Source: an uncultured Endozoicomonas sp.
GTDB lineage: Bacteria; Pseudomonadota; Gammaproteobacteria; Pseudomonadales; Endozoicomonadaceae
NCBI RefSeq assembly: GCF_947495845.1
Contig: NZ_CANMAO010000004.1
Location: 62,001-126,000 of the forward strand
Direction: 5' to 3'
DNA: 64,000 bases
Under the pieces are notes generated by a model. It did not search any database. It was not told where the DNA came from and saw nothing but the letters and a program-made list of their open reading frames with translations. This document shows positions 17,557-27,087 of the stretch, piece after piece (position 1 is the stretch's first letter; every line of letters starts with the position of its first letter). Made by a program: the position numbers and the translations under genes.

Positions 17557-19097
17557 TGCCTCGCACCTTCTCTTCAATAAATGCTGTTCGTTACCTGCTG
17601 TCTCTGGCAGCAGGTGCTCTTATTCCCCTTGGCTTCAGCCCGTTTGATTACTGGCCGATTTCCATGCTGGCTGTGGGCGCTATTTTTCTACTCAGTAGAA
17701 ACCTTCCCGTAAAAGTCACTGCACTGTGCGGTTTTGTTTTTGGGCTTGGCATGTTTGGCGCGGGAACATCCTGGGTATACGTCAGTATTCATGAATTTGG
17801 TGCTGCATCGCCTCTGCTGGCAGGGCTTTTAACCTCACTGTTTGTCGCCGGTGTTTCGGCGGCAATGATTCTACCGCTGTTCTGGATTTATGGTTGGTTA
17901 AACCAACGAAAAACCAATGCCGGCAATAAATTGCAACCCTGGCAGCAAGCACTTCTTTTTGCCGGACTGTGGGTACTGTTTGAATGGGTTCGCAGCTGGT
18001 TGTTTACCGGGTTCCCATGGCTATTGCTTGGCTACACCTTAATTGATACACCCTTTTCCGGGTTAGCACCTGTAACCGGAACTTACGGCCTCAGCCTGTT
18101 AATCACCGCTACGATTTGCCTGCTTGTTACGTTGCTGATTCCTAGCTCGCAGAAGAAACAGAACCTTTTGGCACTATTGCCATTTATGGCGTGTTGGGCT
18201 TTGGCCTGGTCACTATCATCTGTTCAGTGGACAGAGAAAACCGGCACTTTGTCGTTTAGTGCTGTGCAGGGAAATATTCCCCAGAGTTTAAAGTGGGATC
18301 CGCGTTATGTGCAATCCACTCTGAACACCTATATGGATTTGAGTGAGGACCACTGGGATCAGGATTTGGTGATTTGGCCCGAAAATGCCATTCCGCTTTT
18401 CTACAACCGTGCCAAAGGGTTAATGAACCAGCTGGACAGGCACGCCAAACAGAACAACAGCGCTCTGATTCTCGGCATGCCCGTAGATGACAACTCCGGT
18501 GATAGAACCCGCTATTACAACGGTATTCTGTCTATGGGCGCAGGTGAAGGTATGTACTTCAAACAACAGTTGGTGCCCTTTGGTGAATATGTACCGATGG
18601 AGTTTGCACTTCGCGGCTTGATTGATTTCTTCAATCTGCCCATGTCTGATTTCTCTAAGGGAAGCCCTGAACAGGAATTACTAAAAGCCGGAAACGCACA
18701 GATCGCACCTTACATTTGTTATGAAGTGGTTTATCCAGACTTTGCCGCCCAATTAGCAAACGACAGTGATCTTTTGATCACCATCAGCAATGACACTTGG
18801 TTTGGTCAATCCATTGGCCCGGTTCAGCATTTTCAGATTGCTCGCATGCGGGCGTTGGAAACCGGGCGATATATGATTCGTGCGACCAATGATGGTATTA
18901 CGGCACTGATTAACGAGAAAGGTAAAGTGCTTGAAACCATTCCTCGATTTACCCAAGGCGTTCTGAGCTCAGAAGCTGAAACCCGATCAGGCAACACCTT
19001 GTTTATGGTCACAGGCTCATTACCAACATTACTTCTATGCTTATGCATGATCGGGTTAGCTCTGTTTATTAGAAGTATGCACCGTCAGGTAATATGA
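17556..19097 (+). CDS. lnt: Apolipoprotein N-acyltransferase
   Basis: Lnt transfers the third acyl chain to the N-terminal Cys of lipoproteins at the periplasmic face of the inner membrane. The 513-aa protein has an N-terminal set of about seven membrane helices, then a nitrilase-like domain from about 232. The catalytic triad is visible as Glu276 (VIWPEN), Lys336 (MYFKQ) and Cys388 (PYICYE). It is the last gene of the operon; the ATG shares one base with the ybeX stop. Confidence 0.96.
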   Translation: MPRTFSSINAVRYLLSLAAGALIPLGFSPFDYWPISMLAVGAIFLLSRNLPVKVTALCGFVFGLGMFGAGTSWVYVSIHEFGAASPLLAGLLTSLFVAGVSAAMILPLFWIYGWLNQRKTNAGNKLQPWQQALLFAGLWVLFEWVRSWLFTGFPWLLLGYTLIDTPFSGLAPVTGTYGLSLLITATICLLVTLLIPSSQKKQNLLALLPFMACWALAWSLSSVQWTEKTGTLSFSAVQGNIPQSLKWDPRYVQSTLNTYMDLSEDHWDQDLVIWPENAIPLFYNRAKGLMNQLDRHAKQNNSALILGMPVDDNSGDRTRYYNGILSMGAGEGMYFKQQLVPFGEYVPMEFALRGLIDFFNLPMSDFSKGSPEQELLKAGNAQIAPYICYEVVYPDFAAQLANDSDLLITISNDTWFGQSIGPVQHFQIARMRALETGRYMIRATNDGITALINEKGKVLETIPRFTQGVLSSEAETRSGNTLFMVTGSLPTLLLCLCMIGLALFIRSMHRQVI

Positions 19098-19127
19098 CAA
19101 ACGCATCACGATATCAAGAATGTGACC

Positions 19128-20093
19128 TCAAGGATGAATATTTGAACCCTGTACACGTGCTGACAGTTGCTTCTTGTTGTCCTTGTAGGTCTTATAAGCC
19201 TCATCAAGTGTTGAAAAAACTTCTTTCTTTTTGGCATCCTTTACATCAGTAGCTAAATCCATTTGATCAATACAATCACTGACCGCTGTTTGCACTTTTT
19301 CATACTCAGCATCAGTTTCCAGCGCTAAGCAATCCAAGGGTGTCATATCGTCATGATTAATCGCAGCCAGACTTTTACTTGCACCCTCTACCAACAATTT
19401 CGCAAATACTTGAAGCTTGTCATCTTTACCACTCCTTGCCACCTGATGAAGAGGTGTTTGTGCTTGGTCGGTCTGATGATTAAGAAGTACCTCATACCCT
19501 TCCCGACCACGGAACGTTTCACACAAATAGTTCAGAATATCGATTTGTTGGCTTGCCGCTAAGTTGAAGTAATTATTTCCAGTATTATTTACCCCACAGC
19601 CGATCATTCCTGTTGCATTCTCCTCAAAACCAAGCAGTGTTTTCAAAACACCCAATGAACCAGTAAAAATGGCTCCGTGCGCTGGCAAATCATTATTAGC
19701 CAACGGCATTTTTTTGCTTCCAACTTCAAAATGCAGCTCACTCTCATCAAGTTTATCAGTGCAATGACTGATAAACTTTTCAGGCTCTAGAATTGAGTAC
19801 AACTTATTGATTAAATCAATCCGGGCATCCTCACTGACACCACAGGATATTGCTGCGAAAAACAGCGGTGTAAATCCATTTGGCGCTTTAAAATCCTTAA
19901 GCTCTTGATCAGTCCTCTCAGGATTCGCCAAATACTCCACAATATTCTTAGCTGCAGCTAATTTTTCAGCTAAAGGTCCGGATTCACTAAATTGTTTCAG
20001 ATCCTCACTGCAGGCATGCATTTGATCCTCTGCCAGTGAGTCTAATCTGGATGTCGATGGTGGCGTCATTGGGGGAGTAATTGGGGGAGCCAT
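19128..20093 (-). CDS. Ankyrin-repeat protein, candidate effector
   Basis: A 321-aa soluble protein. It begins with a Pro/Thr-rich stretch (MAPPITPPMTPPSTS), then has about four degenerate ankyrin repeats: NGFTPLFFAAISCG near 70, a DLPAHGAIFTGSLGVLKTLL unit near 140, NYFNLAASQQIDILNYL near 180 and QTPLHQVARSG near 225, with DDMTPLDCLAL at about 262. Ankyrin proteins mediate protein-protein contacts and are common among secreted proteins of host-associated bacteria; secretion here is inference. It is convergent with lnt with a 30-bp gap. The start ATG has only a weak AGG box. Confidence 0.75.
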   Translation of the reverse strand: MAPPITPPMTPPSTSRLDSLAEDQMHACSEDLKQFSESGPLAEKLAAAKNIVEYLANPERTDQELKDFKAPNGFTPLFFAAISCGVSEDARIDLINKLYSILEPEKFISHCTDKLDESELHFEVGSKKMPLANNDLPAHGAIFTGSLGVLKTLLGFEENATGMIGCGVNNTGNNYFNLAASQQIDILNYLCETFRGREGYEVLLNHQTDQAQTPLHQVARSGKDDKLQVFAKLLVEGASKSLAAINHDDMTPLDCLALETDAEYEKVQTAVSDCIDQMDLATDVKDAKKKEVFSTLDEAYKTYKDNKKQLSARVQGSNIHP

Positions 20094-20232
20094 ATAAGAA
20101 AAGCCTCAGGTCAATATTAATGCACTACAAACAACCTGAGACTCTTTTAAAAATGGTTTAGTTCCTCAAAAAACGAAGATCGAATCTATAAGTTGGACAA
20201 TCCAACAGTCAGTAAAGCTATCGATGTCAGAT

Positions 20233-21036
20233 TCAAAGAAAAACAAAACCTAATAAAACCACCCCAAGTATCATTCGATAAACGACAAATGGCATCAAAC
20301 CAATACGGTTAATAAATGATAAAAAACAAAAAACACAAACCCAGGCACTAATGGCTGAAACCACTGTTCCCATAGCGAGCGTATTCCAATCCACCGGCAC
20401 CGTGCTTTTTACCAGATCCAATAAAAGCAAACTGCCTGCACCTACAATGACTGGAATGGATAACAGAAAAGAAAAACGGGCAGCAGCGTCACGAGTAAAG
20501 CCCATCATCAATGCCGCAGTCATGGTAATACCAGAACGCGAGGTACCGGGAATCAGCGCCAGCGCCTGGGCAAAACCAATAAACATGGCTTGTTTAAATG
20601 ACATTTTATCCAGCGGTTGAACATGAGTACCCTTCACATCCGCCCAACCCAGCAGTGCACCAAAGATCAGTGTAGTACCGGCGATGACAGCTACCGTCCG
20701 CATGGCATCGTCCAGCCCCATGCTTTTGAGTGCAAGACCAAAAACTACTGCAGGTAATGTGGCAAAAATCAGGTACCAACCCAAACGGCTGTTAAAGGTT
20801 GAGCCTTTGCCCACCAGTGATCCCAGCCAGTCCTTGGCGATGGCAAACAGGTCTTTCCAAAAATAAACAACGACTGCCGTTAGCGTACCCATATGAACGG
20901 CGACATCAAACGCCAGCCCCTGATCTGTCCAGCCAAAGAGTTGTGCCGGTAGAATCAGATGGCCAGAGCTTGAAATTGGCAAAAACTCGGTAATGCCCTG
21001 AATCAGGGCAAGAATGATCGTCTGAAATGCATCCAT
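20233..21036 (-). CDS. uppP: Undecaprenyl-diphosphatase
   Basis: UppP (BacA) recycles the lipid carrier by dephosphorylating undecaprenyl diphosphate at the membrane. The 267-aa multi-pass protein has both family motifs: GITEFLPISSSGHL near residue 15 and PGTSRSGIT near 165, which hold the catalytic Glu/Ser/Arg residues. GAGGA precedes the ATG. It lies 16 bp downstream of tsaB and is probably co-transcribed with it. Confidence 0.96.
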   Translation of the reverse strand: MDAFQTIILALIQGITEFLPISSSGHLILPAQLFGWTDQGLAFDVAVHMGTLTAVVVYFWKDLFAIAKDWLGSLVGKGSTFNSRLGWYLIFATLPAVVFGLALKSMGLDDAMRTVAVIAGTTLIFGALLGWADVKGTHVQPLDKMSFKQAMFIGFAQALALIPGTSRSGITMTAALMMGFTRDAAARFSFLLSIPVIVGAGSLLLLDLVKSTVPVDWNTLAMGTVVSAISAWVCVFCFLSFINRIGLMPFVVYRMILGVVLLGFVFL

Positions 21037-21052
21037 TATGTTGTCCTCTGCC

Positions 21053-21724
21053 TTAACGTTCCGACTTTTTCAGAGCCACTTTATCCCGAAGGTACACAGG
21101 CATGGCCTGCTCGGCGGGAAGTAATTTACCCATAGTAAAGTCGGCGATAGCCAGCAGGGCTATATCGTAGGCTCTTGGCCAGGTTTCCGTCAGGCAATCA
21201 AACACCGTTACCGGCATTTGCTCCCGAAAAGCCCAGCCGGTGCCAATGCCATACCATTGGGTATCAATTACCGGCGCAGAAACCAGCTCAGGAGCAATCA
21301 CCTGCTCATCAAGCATAGGCATCATCAGGCCATTCTCTGCCTTATATGCGCCCCAGTAGACTTCGTTCATGCGGGCATCAATGGCGCTAAGTACGTGGGA
21401 TGTTTTTTGTTCACGGTACGCCTGCTGTGCCAGAGCGGCCAGCGTGGACACCGGGATTACCGGCAAGTCGACGGCATAAGCCAGCCCTTGAGTCATGGCG
21501 GTAGCCACACGTAAACCAGTAAATGCACCAGGGCCGCGGCCAAAGGCAATGGCATCAAGCTGTTTCAGTGTAACCCCGGCTTTGGCCAGCAGTGACTCAA
21601 CCATCGGCAACAGGTCACGACTGTGGCGACGGGGGGATAGCTCGAAGTGTTCAATCACTTCACCATCCAGATTCAGGGCAACAGAACAAGCTTCTGTGGC
21701 GGTATCCAGTGCAAGGATTTTCAT
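21053..21724 (-). CDS. tsaB: tRNA t6A37 threonylcarbamoyladenosine biosynthesis protein TsaB
   Basis: TsaB is the non-catalytic dimerisation partner of TsaD in making t6A37 on ANN-decoding tRNAs. The protein of 223 aa begins MKILALDTATEACSVAL, the family signature, and contains FGRGPGAFTGLRV. The start is set at the CAT at 21722-21724 because the longer open frame runs back into a repeat element. An inverted-repeat element (21776-21940) ends 51 bp upstream, so the promoter may partly lie in it. Confidence 0.95.
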   Translation of the reverse strand: MKILALDTATEACSVALNLDGEVIEHFELSPRRHSRDLLPMVESLLAKAGVTLKQLDAIAFGRGPGAFTGLRVATAMTQGLAYAVDLPVIPVSTLAALAQQAYREQKTSHVLSAIDARMNEVYWGAYKAENGLMMPMLDEQVIAPELVSAPVIDTQWYGIGTGWAFREQMPVTVFDCLTETWPRAYDIALLAIADFTMGKLLPAEQAMPVYLRDKVALKKSER

Positions 21725-21775
21725 GATGGTTTTTAAGTCTATCTGTTTAAAACAATCAAAAAAGCCGGCAGTGTA

Positions 21776-21940
21776 TAAGCACCCAACCATATGAAATCAT
21801 ATTTTCTGACTTAGTGGTCAGCCACTCTGCGGCGTTACATCTACAATCACATAGCTACGGCTATGCTCACTCCGATGTGCCTTGCACAGTAACTAACCAC
21901 TAAGCCAGAAATATGCGATTTCATATGATCGGGTACTTAA
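21776..21940. repeat. Inverted-repeat element family A, copy 2
   Basis: A 165-bp copy with ends TAAGCACCCAACCATATGAA and the complement of TTAAGTACCCGATCATATGA. It is shorter than copies 1 and 5 and mostly one large hairpin, with a central TAGCTACGGCTA palindrome. It lies between tsaB and adk. Confidence 0.85.
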
Positions 21941-21979
21941 CACTCCGGCTTTTCTTATTTAATCAAGAACCACTGGTTC

Positions 21980-22681
<702 letters not shown>

Positions 22682-22791
22682 CTATAGGCATTTAGACAGC
22701 GTCTGGCCTGGATAATTCGCAAACTTCTAAAAAGCCGACAAGGATATACAGCCTGACGCCCGGTGACAAGCTTGGACTGTCTTACCTAAGA

Positions 22792-23919
22792 CTACCCTTG
22801 CTGCCTTTCAACCACCACGCTTCCGATGGAGTAACCTGCACCAAAGGAGCAAATCACGCCTTTATCACCGGCATTTAGGTCCAGTGAATGCTTATGGAAA
22901 GCGATGATGGAGCCTGCAGAACTGGTATTAGCGTACTCATTTAGAATAACCGGTGCATCCTGTGCCGTAGGCTCACGCCCCAGTAGCTTGCGGGCGACCA
23001 GCTGGTTCATGTTCAGATTGGCCTGGTGAAGCCATAACCGGCTCATATCACTGGCAGTCAATTCCAAAGACTCAAGATGACCTGCGATGTGCTTCGCCAC
23101 TTGCGGGCAGACTTCTTTAAACACCCTTCTACCGTTTTGGATAAACAGTTTGTCCAGCTTACCAACACCCTCTTCATCACCACGATTCAGGAAACCGAAG
23201 TTGTTGCGGATATTGTTGGAGAATTGAGTCCAAAGATGACAACCAACCACTTTGTAGCCGTCTTTACGACGAACCAGATCTTCACGCTCCAACAATACGG
23301 CTGTGCAAGCATCGCCGAAGATGAAGTGACTGTCCCGATCACGGAAATTCAGGTGACCAGAACAGATCTCCGGGTTCACCATCAACACCCGTTTTGCGGA
23401 ACCGCTTTGAATGGCATCGGCTGCCGCTTTAATACCAAAGGTCGCCGATGAACAAGCCACATTCATATCGTAGCCATAACCATCGCAGCCCAGATAATGC
23501 TGAATCTCTACCGCAATGGCGGGATAAGCACGCTGAAGATTGGAGCAGGCAACGATAACCATATCGACTTCAGTGGCATCCACCTGCGCTTGCGCCAAGG
23601 CACCCCGAGCGGCATGAATGGCCATTTCACATTGAATGGACATCTGATCATTTGATCGATCAGGAATCCGGGGGATCATTCGCTGAGGATCAAGAACCCC
23701 ATCCCGGTTGACAACATAGCGGCTGACAATGCCGGAAGCCTTTTCTATAAATTCACTGCTACTCTTTGCCAACGGCTCAACTTCACCAGCAGCAATGGCT
23801 TCACGGTTCAGATCGTTTTCCTGATCCACCCAGTTGTTGAATGCTTCAACCAACTCATCATTGCTGATTGACTCTGACGGGGTATAGAGCCCGGTACCAC
23901 TAATCACTACGTCTGGCAC
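22792..23919 (-). CDS. Beta-ketoacyl-ACP synthase III-like (FabH family)
   Basis: A 375-aa thiolase-fold condensing enzyme. The triad is visible as Cys156 (VACSSATFG), His298 (LWLHQANLNMN) and Asn331 (EYANTSSAG). It belongs to the longer FabH-like branch seen in Pseudomonas and relatives, with an N-terminal insertion (EAIAAGEVEPL) absent from E. coli FabH. It should condense an acyl-CoA with malonyl-ACP, perhaps as a fatty-acid-synthesis shunt. The start is set at GTG 23917-23919, which has a GGAAGGA box 6 bp upstream; the longer frame starting at 23976 has none. Confidence 0.85.
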   Translation of the reverse strand: MPDVVISGTGLYTPSESISNDELVEAFNNWVDQENDLNREAIAAGEVEPLAKSSSEFIEKASGIVSRYVVNRDGVLDPQRMIPRIPDRSNDQMSIQCEMAIHAARGALAQAQVDATEVDMVIVACSNLQRAYPAIAVEIQHYLGCDGYGYDMNVACSSATFGIKAAADAIQSGSAKRVLMVNPEICSGHLNFRDRDSHFIFGDACTAVLLEREDLVRRKDGYKVVGCHLWTQFSNNIRNNFGFLNRGDEEGVGKLDKLFIQNGRRVFKEVCPQVAKHIAGHLESLELTASDMSRLWLHQANLNMNQLVARKLLGREPTAQDAPVILNEYANTSSAGSIIAFHKHSLDLNAGDKGVICSFGAGYSIGSVVVERQQG

Positions 23920-24043
23920 AATAATTCCTTCCCATGCTTTATAGCTTTTATATTCCAGCATCTTATAGCAGGGCAAAAAGCAAGGGAACTTAATGCTGTC
24001 AAATAGTGTTCATATTTTTGCAACAATTTATTGCCCACTGTTA

Positions 24044-24319
24044 CTACTTATTATTACCACTCAATGCTACCAAAGGCTCAGGCATATCCACCATCCAGTA
24101 GGCATAAAGTTCTTCCAGAAAGCCTTCTTTAGCCAGTGTCTCCATGCGGGCATCGAAAATCGCCACCAATGGTTTGTTGGCAGGGCTGTCATTGAACGAC
24201 ATGTAGTAATAGTCGCCGGTTTCAAACTCAGTCACTTCAAACCATACTTAAAGTGATCATTCACATCCCCACGAACTTTTATCGCCATGAAATCCATTAT
24301 TTCAGCAACATGTCTGGGG
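24044..24319 (-). pseudogene. Truncated, frameshifted gene remnant
   Basis: The remnant reads PRHVAEIMDFMAIKVRGD, continues to HFKYG, shifts frame near 24245, and resumes as WFEVTEFETGDYYYMSFNDS to a stop at 24044. The two frames together read as one protein end, weakly like the C-terminus of a periplasmic solute-binding protein. Its 5' part is gone: the sequence breaks exactly at the end of family A copy 3 (24320). I conclude that a repeat insertion or a deletion beside it destroyed the gene. The parent family is uncertain. Confidence 0.6.
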
Positions 24320-24482
24320 TAAGTAGTTGGCCATTTGGAATCGAATATTTCTGGCTTGTTGACCAGGTTCTCTGCAAGGCGCAACGGCGGGAGCATAGCG
24401 AGCTATGTGACCAGAGTTGCAACGCAGTCAGAGGGCCTGATCAATGAGTCAGAAAATATGATTTCAGGTGGTTAACTACTTA
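24320..24482. repeat. Inverted-repeat element family A, copy 3
   Basis: A 163-bp copy with ends TAAGTAGTTGGCCA and the complement of TAAGTAGTTAACCA. The body shares AATCGAATATTTCTGGCTT and the AGCATAGCGAGCTATGTGA core with the other copies. It abuts the broken gene at 24044-24319. Confidence 0.85.
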
Positions 24483-24936
24483 TGTTTGATTTTCTTTCAC
24501 AAAACAAGTCAGCACCTGCAAAGTACATTCTTTAGGGAATTCCAACGCCCTTAAATCCAATAACATAGTGATAACTGATGTTACGCACTTTTAACGAAGG
24601 AATAAGGGCTGCAGAGCAATCGTCTCGTATGGAAACCTTTATGATTCGTAGGGGGTGCTTAACTCCGGCTGATAATACTTTTAAGCAGTTGGCCAAATGG
24701 AATCAAATATTTCTGGCTTGTTGATCAGGTTCTCTGCAAGGTGTAACGGCGGGAGCATAGCGAGCTATGTGACCAGAGTTGCAACGCAGTCAGAAGGTCT
24801 GATCAATGAGTCCGAAAATAGGTTTTCATATGATTGGGTACTTATGATCGGGCACTTAGAGTATCCATTCCACTGAATTGCTTGGTGACATAGATACTCA
24901 AAAATGAGAAAAATTCAGACACACGCTGACATTAAA
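24483..24936. other. Non-coding stretch containing family A copy 4
   Basis: This stretch holds no supported gene. It contains family A copy 4 (24682-24844), a leftover element end at 24845-24858, and about 200 bp of unassigned sequence that may be remains of the destroyed gene. Confidence 0.5.
24682..24844. repeat. Inverted-repeat element family A, copy 4
   Basis: A 163-bp copy starting TTAAGCAGTTGGCCA and ending with the complement of TAAGTACCCAATCATATGA, so its two ends come from the two different terminal subtypes. A further partial end (TGATCGGGCACTTA) follows directly at 24845-24858. Confidence 0.82.
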
Positions 24937-25161
24937 TTACCGTCCCCGACGCTTCCTTGAAGCATCTAACTCAATGCTCTCACCTCCCTGATTCCAATTC
25001 CCCGGCTCCTGCTCCTCAATCACTACCCAGACAGCATCCTGAAAACCGTCTTTGCCCACATCGGCTACCTTGACCAACAGTTCTGAAATACCATCCATCA
25101 CTTCCTGCTTTTGAATCTCGTTAAACACGCCCTTAACCGTTTTTACAGAAACAAATGGCAT
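24937..25161 (-). CDS. Tautomerase family protein (4-oxalocrotonate tautomerase-like)
   Basis: A 74-aa small tautomerase. After Met removal the N-terminal Pro of MPFVSVKTVKG would be the catalytic base, as in 4-OT enzymes. The body (FNEIQKQEVMDGISELL, VWVVIEEQEPGNWNQGG) matches the family. The substrate is unknown. The Met at 25159-25161 is chosen so that Pro1 is exposed; a longer frame adds ten unlikely residues. The gene is sandwiched between family A copies 4 and 5. Confidence 0.82.
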   Translation of the reverse strand: MPFVSVKTVKGVFNEIQKQEVMDGISELLVKVADVGKDGFQDAVWVVIEEQEPGNWNQGGESIELDASRKRRGR

Positions 25162-25233
25162 ATCAATAGACCTCATAGTATTAAGCCTCATACAGGGTAG
25201 TCTACTTAAAAAGGATCTGTGCTTTTCATTCCT

Positions 25234-25451
25234 TTAAGTACCCGATCATATGAAATCGAATATTTCTGGCTTAGTGGTTAGTTACTATGCAAGGCACATC
25301 GGAGTGAGCATAGCCGTAGCTATGTGATCGCAGATGTAACGCCGCACGACTGCATGGATGCAGGAGATAGCACCCAAGGGCATAAAAGCAACGCAGACAG
25401 AGGACCTGATAAATGAGTCAGAAAATATGATTTCAGGTGGTTAACTACTTA
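25234..25451. repeat. Inverted-repeat element family A, copy 5
   Basis: A 218-bp copy. Its left two-thirds are nearly identical to copy 1 (TTAAGTACCCGATCATATGA through GACTGCATGGATGCAGGAGA), while its right end matches copy 3 (ATGATTTCAGGTGGTTAACT). It overlaps the last codons of the POT transporter gene and supplies its stop codon. Confidence 0.87.
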
Positions 25452-26895
25452 CAATCATGCGGTGCAGTTTACGGGCAAACAGCATCATCAGAATGGCAAC
25501 GCCAAGGGATATAACGCCCATGCGAGTGAAAAAATCACTGTAAATGGGCAAGGTATCAAGGGCGGTTAACACCTCATCGTCGTCCAATACCGTCATCCCC
25601 GCGACATGACCAGCAATGACCGAAGCTGCAGAACTGGTGAGAAACCAGATACCCATAATAAAGCCGTGAAGGCGTGAGGGTACAAGCTGGGCAATCATTG
25701 CCAACCCGAGACCACTGATCAATAACTCACCCATCGCTTGAAACAGATAACTCAGAACCAGCCAGGATGATGAAACAACACCCAGGTCATCCGCAAACTT
25801 TGCCGCAATGGGTAAAATGAGGAAGCTGAGCGAAGTACATAACATTCCAAGCGCAAATTTACCCGGCATACTCAAGCCGTGGCCATCCTGCTCAGTGCGA
25901 TTATAAAGCCAGGCGAATATGGGGCTGACAACCATAATCCAGAATGGGTTTAAGGATTGAAAAGTGACTGGATTGATCGTAATGCCCAGCAACACTGGCT
26001 GCACATTTTGGATAGCAAAGAAATTCAGAGTGGTTGGCATCTGCATATACATGACATAAAACACCACGGCCTCCAGCATAAGCACCAGAACAACAATCAT
26101 CTTTCGTCGATCATGCTCTTTTGCCACCAGAATTTCTTTTATGAATTTTATCAATGCGCCAGTGCCCACAACAGCGAGCAGGATATTTGCCATCATTAAA
26201 TAATTCAGCACGAGAGCACTGCACGCACAGGCAATGATAATTGCAGCGTATAGCAATACATGTATTTTTAACGACACTGGGCTGAAATCGGGTTTAGACC
26301 CGTAATCAGACACACAGTGACGCATAAGGAAATAATTGCTGACAGCAATAAATAGTCCAATAGCACTGGCCAGAAAGCCCATACCCCAACCAAAATAGTC
26401 TGCTATGTAGGGAACCATGGTCATTGAAATAAAGGAACCAATGTTAATGGACATGTAATAAAGGGTAAAAGCGCCATCCAGACGACTGTCGCCTTCTGCA
26501 TAACATTTAGCCAGTAAACTTGCAGGGTTGGCCTTGAATAACCCATTACCAACAGCAATAACACCAAGCGCCAGATAGACAATGGATTGATCATTCTTAG
26601 AGAACGCCATCATCAAGTAGCCAGCCATCATCACCAGCGCGCCAAGAACCATCGTTCTCTTGGCGCCAAACAGGTTGTCACCAATAAACCCGCCAACCGA
26701 GACAAAACCGAAAACCAGGGCGCTGAATGCACCAAACGTGATAAAGGCGTCGTCTTCATCAAGCCCAAGACTCTGTACCAGATACAGCGATAACAGCGCC
26801 TGCAGGCCGTAGTAGCCAAAGCGCTCCCACAGCTCGATAAAAAAGATTAAATAGAAAGGTTTGGGTTGTTTCAGGATATTAAACGACTGCGACAT
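25441..26895 (-). CDS. POT-family proton-dependent peptide transporter
   Basis: A 484-aa inner-membrane H+-coupled oligopeptide symporter (PTR/POT family, DtpA-like). The proton-coupling motif ExxERFxYY is at residues 21-29 (ELWERFGYY), and about 12-14 membrane helices follow. The start at 26893-26895 has GGAG 6 bp upstream; a longer frame adds 57 unlikely residues. The last residues (VSS) and the TAA stop lie inside family A copy 5, so the original C-terminus was replaced by the element. The core helices appear intact, so function is likely kept. Confidence 0.92.
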   Translation of the reverse strand: MSQSFNILKQPKPFYLIFFIELWERFGYYGLQALLSLYLVQSLGLDEDDAFITFGAFSALVFGFVSVGGFIGDNLFGAKRTMVLGALVMMAGYLMMAFSKNDQSIVYLALGVIAVGNGLFKANPASLLAKCYAEGDSRLDGAFTLYYMSINIGSFISMTMVPYIADYFGWGMGFLASAIGLFIAVSNYFLMRHCVSDYGSKPDFSPVSLKIHVLLYAAIIIACACSALVLNYLMMANILLAVVGTGALIKFIKEILVAKEHDRRKMIVVLVLMLEAVVFYVMYMQMPTTLNFFAIQNVQPVLLGITINPVTFQSLNPFWIMVVSPIFAWLYNRTEQDGHGLSMPGKFALGMLCTSLSFLILPIAAKFADDLGVVSSSWLVLSYLFQAMGELLISGLGLAMIAQLVPSRLHGFIMGIWFLTSSAASVIAGHVAGMTVLDDDEVLTALDTLPIYSDFFTRMGVISLGVAILMMLFARKLHRMIVSS

Positions 26896-27087
26896 ATTGG
26901 CTCCGGATAATGCTCGGGAAGCACTTTCGCTAATAAAAAGTTGGGCTAAGAGAGAGGAAGTGGCGTGTTGCTCAATAGAACGGATGATATGCAGTATAGT
27001 TCGATTGTCTAAACCGCATCTGACTAACAAGTAAAATGAACCGGTAACCAGTGAACAGCGGTTCATTCAGCCGTTTTTTTCACAATG

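Noticed and set aside
24320-25451. Closely spaced repeats considered as a CRISPR array
   Set aside because: The units are 160-220 bp, palindromic and separated by unequal distances with a gene between; there are no short direct repeats with uniform spacers and no cas genes.
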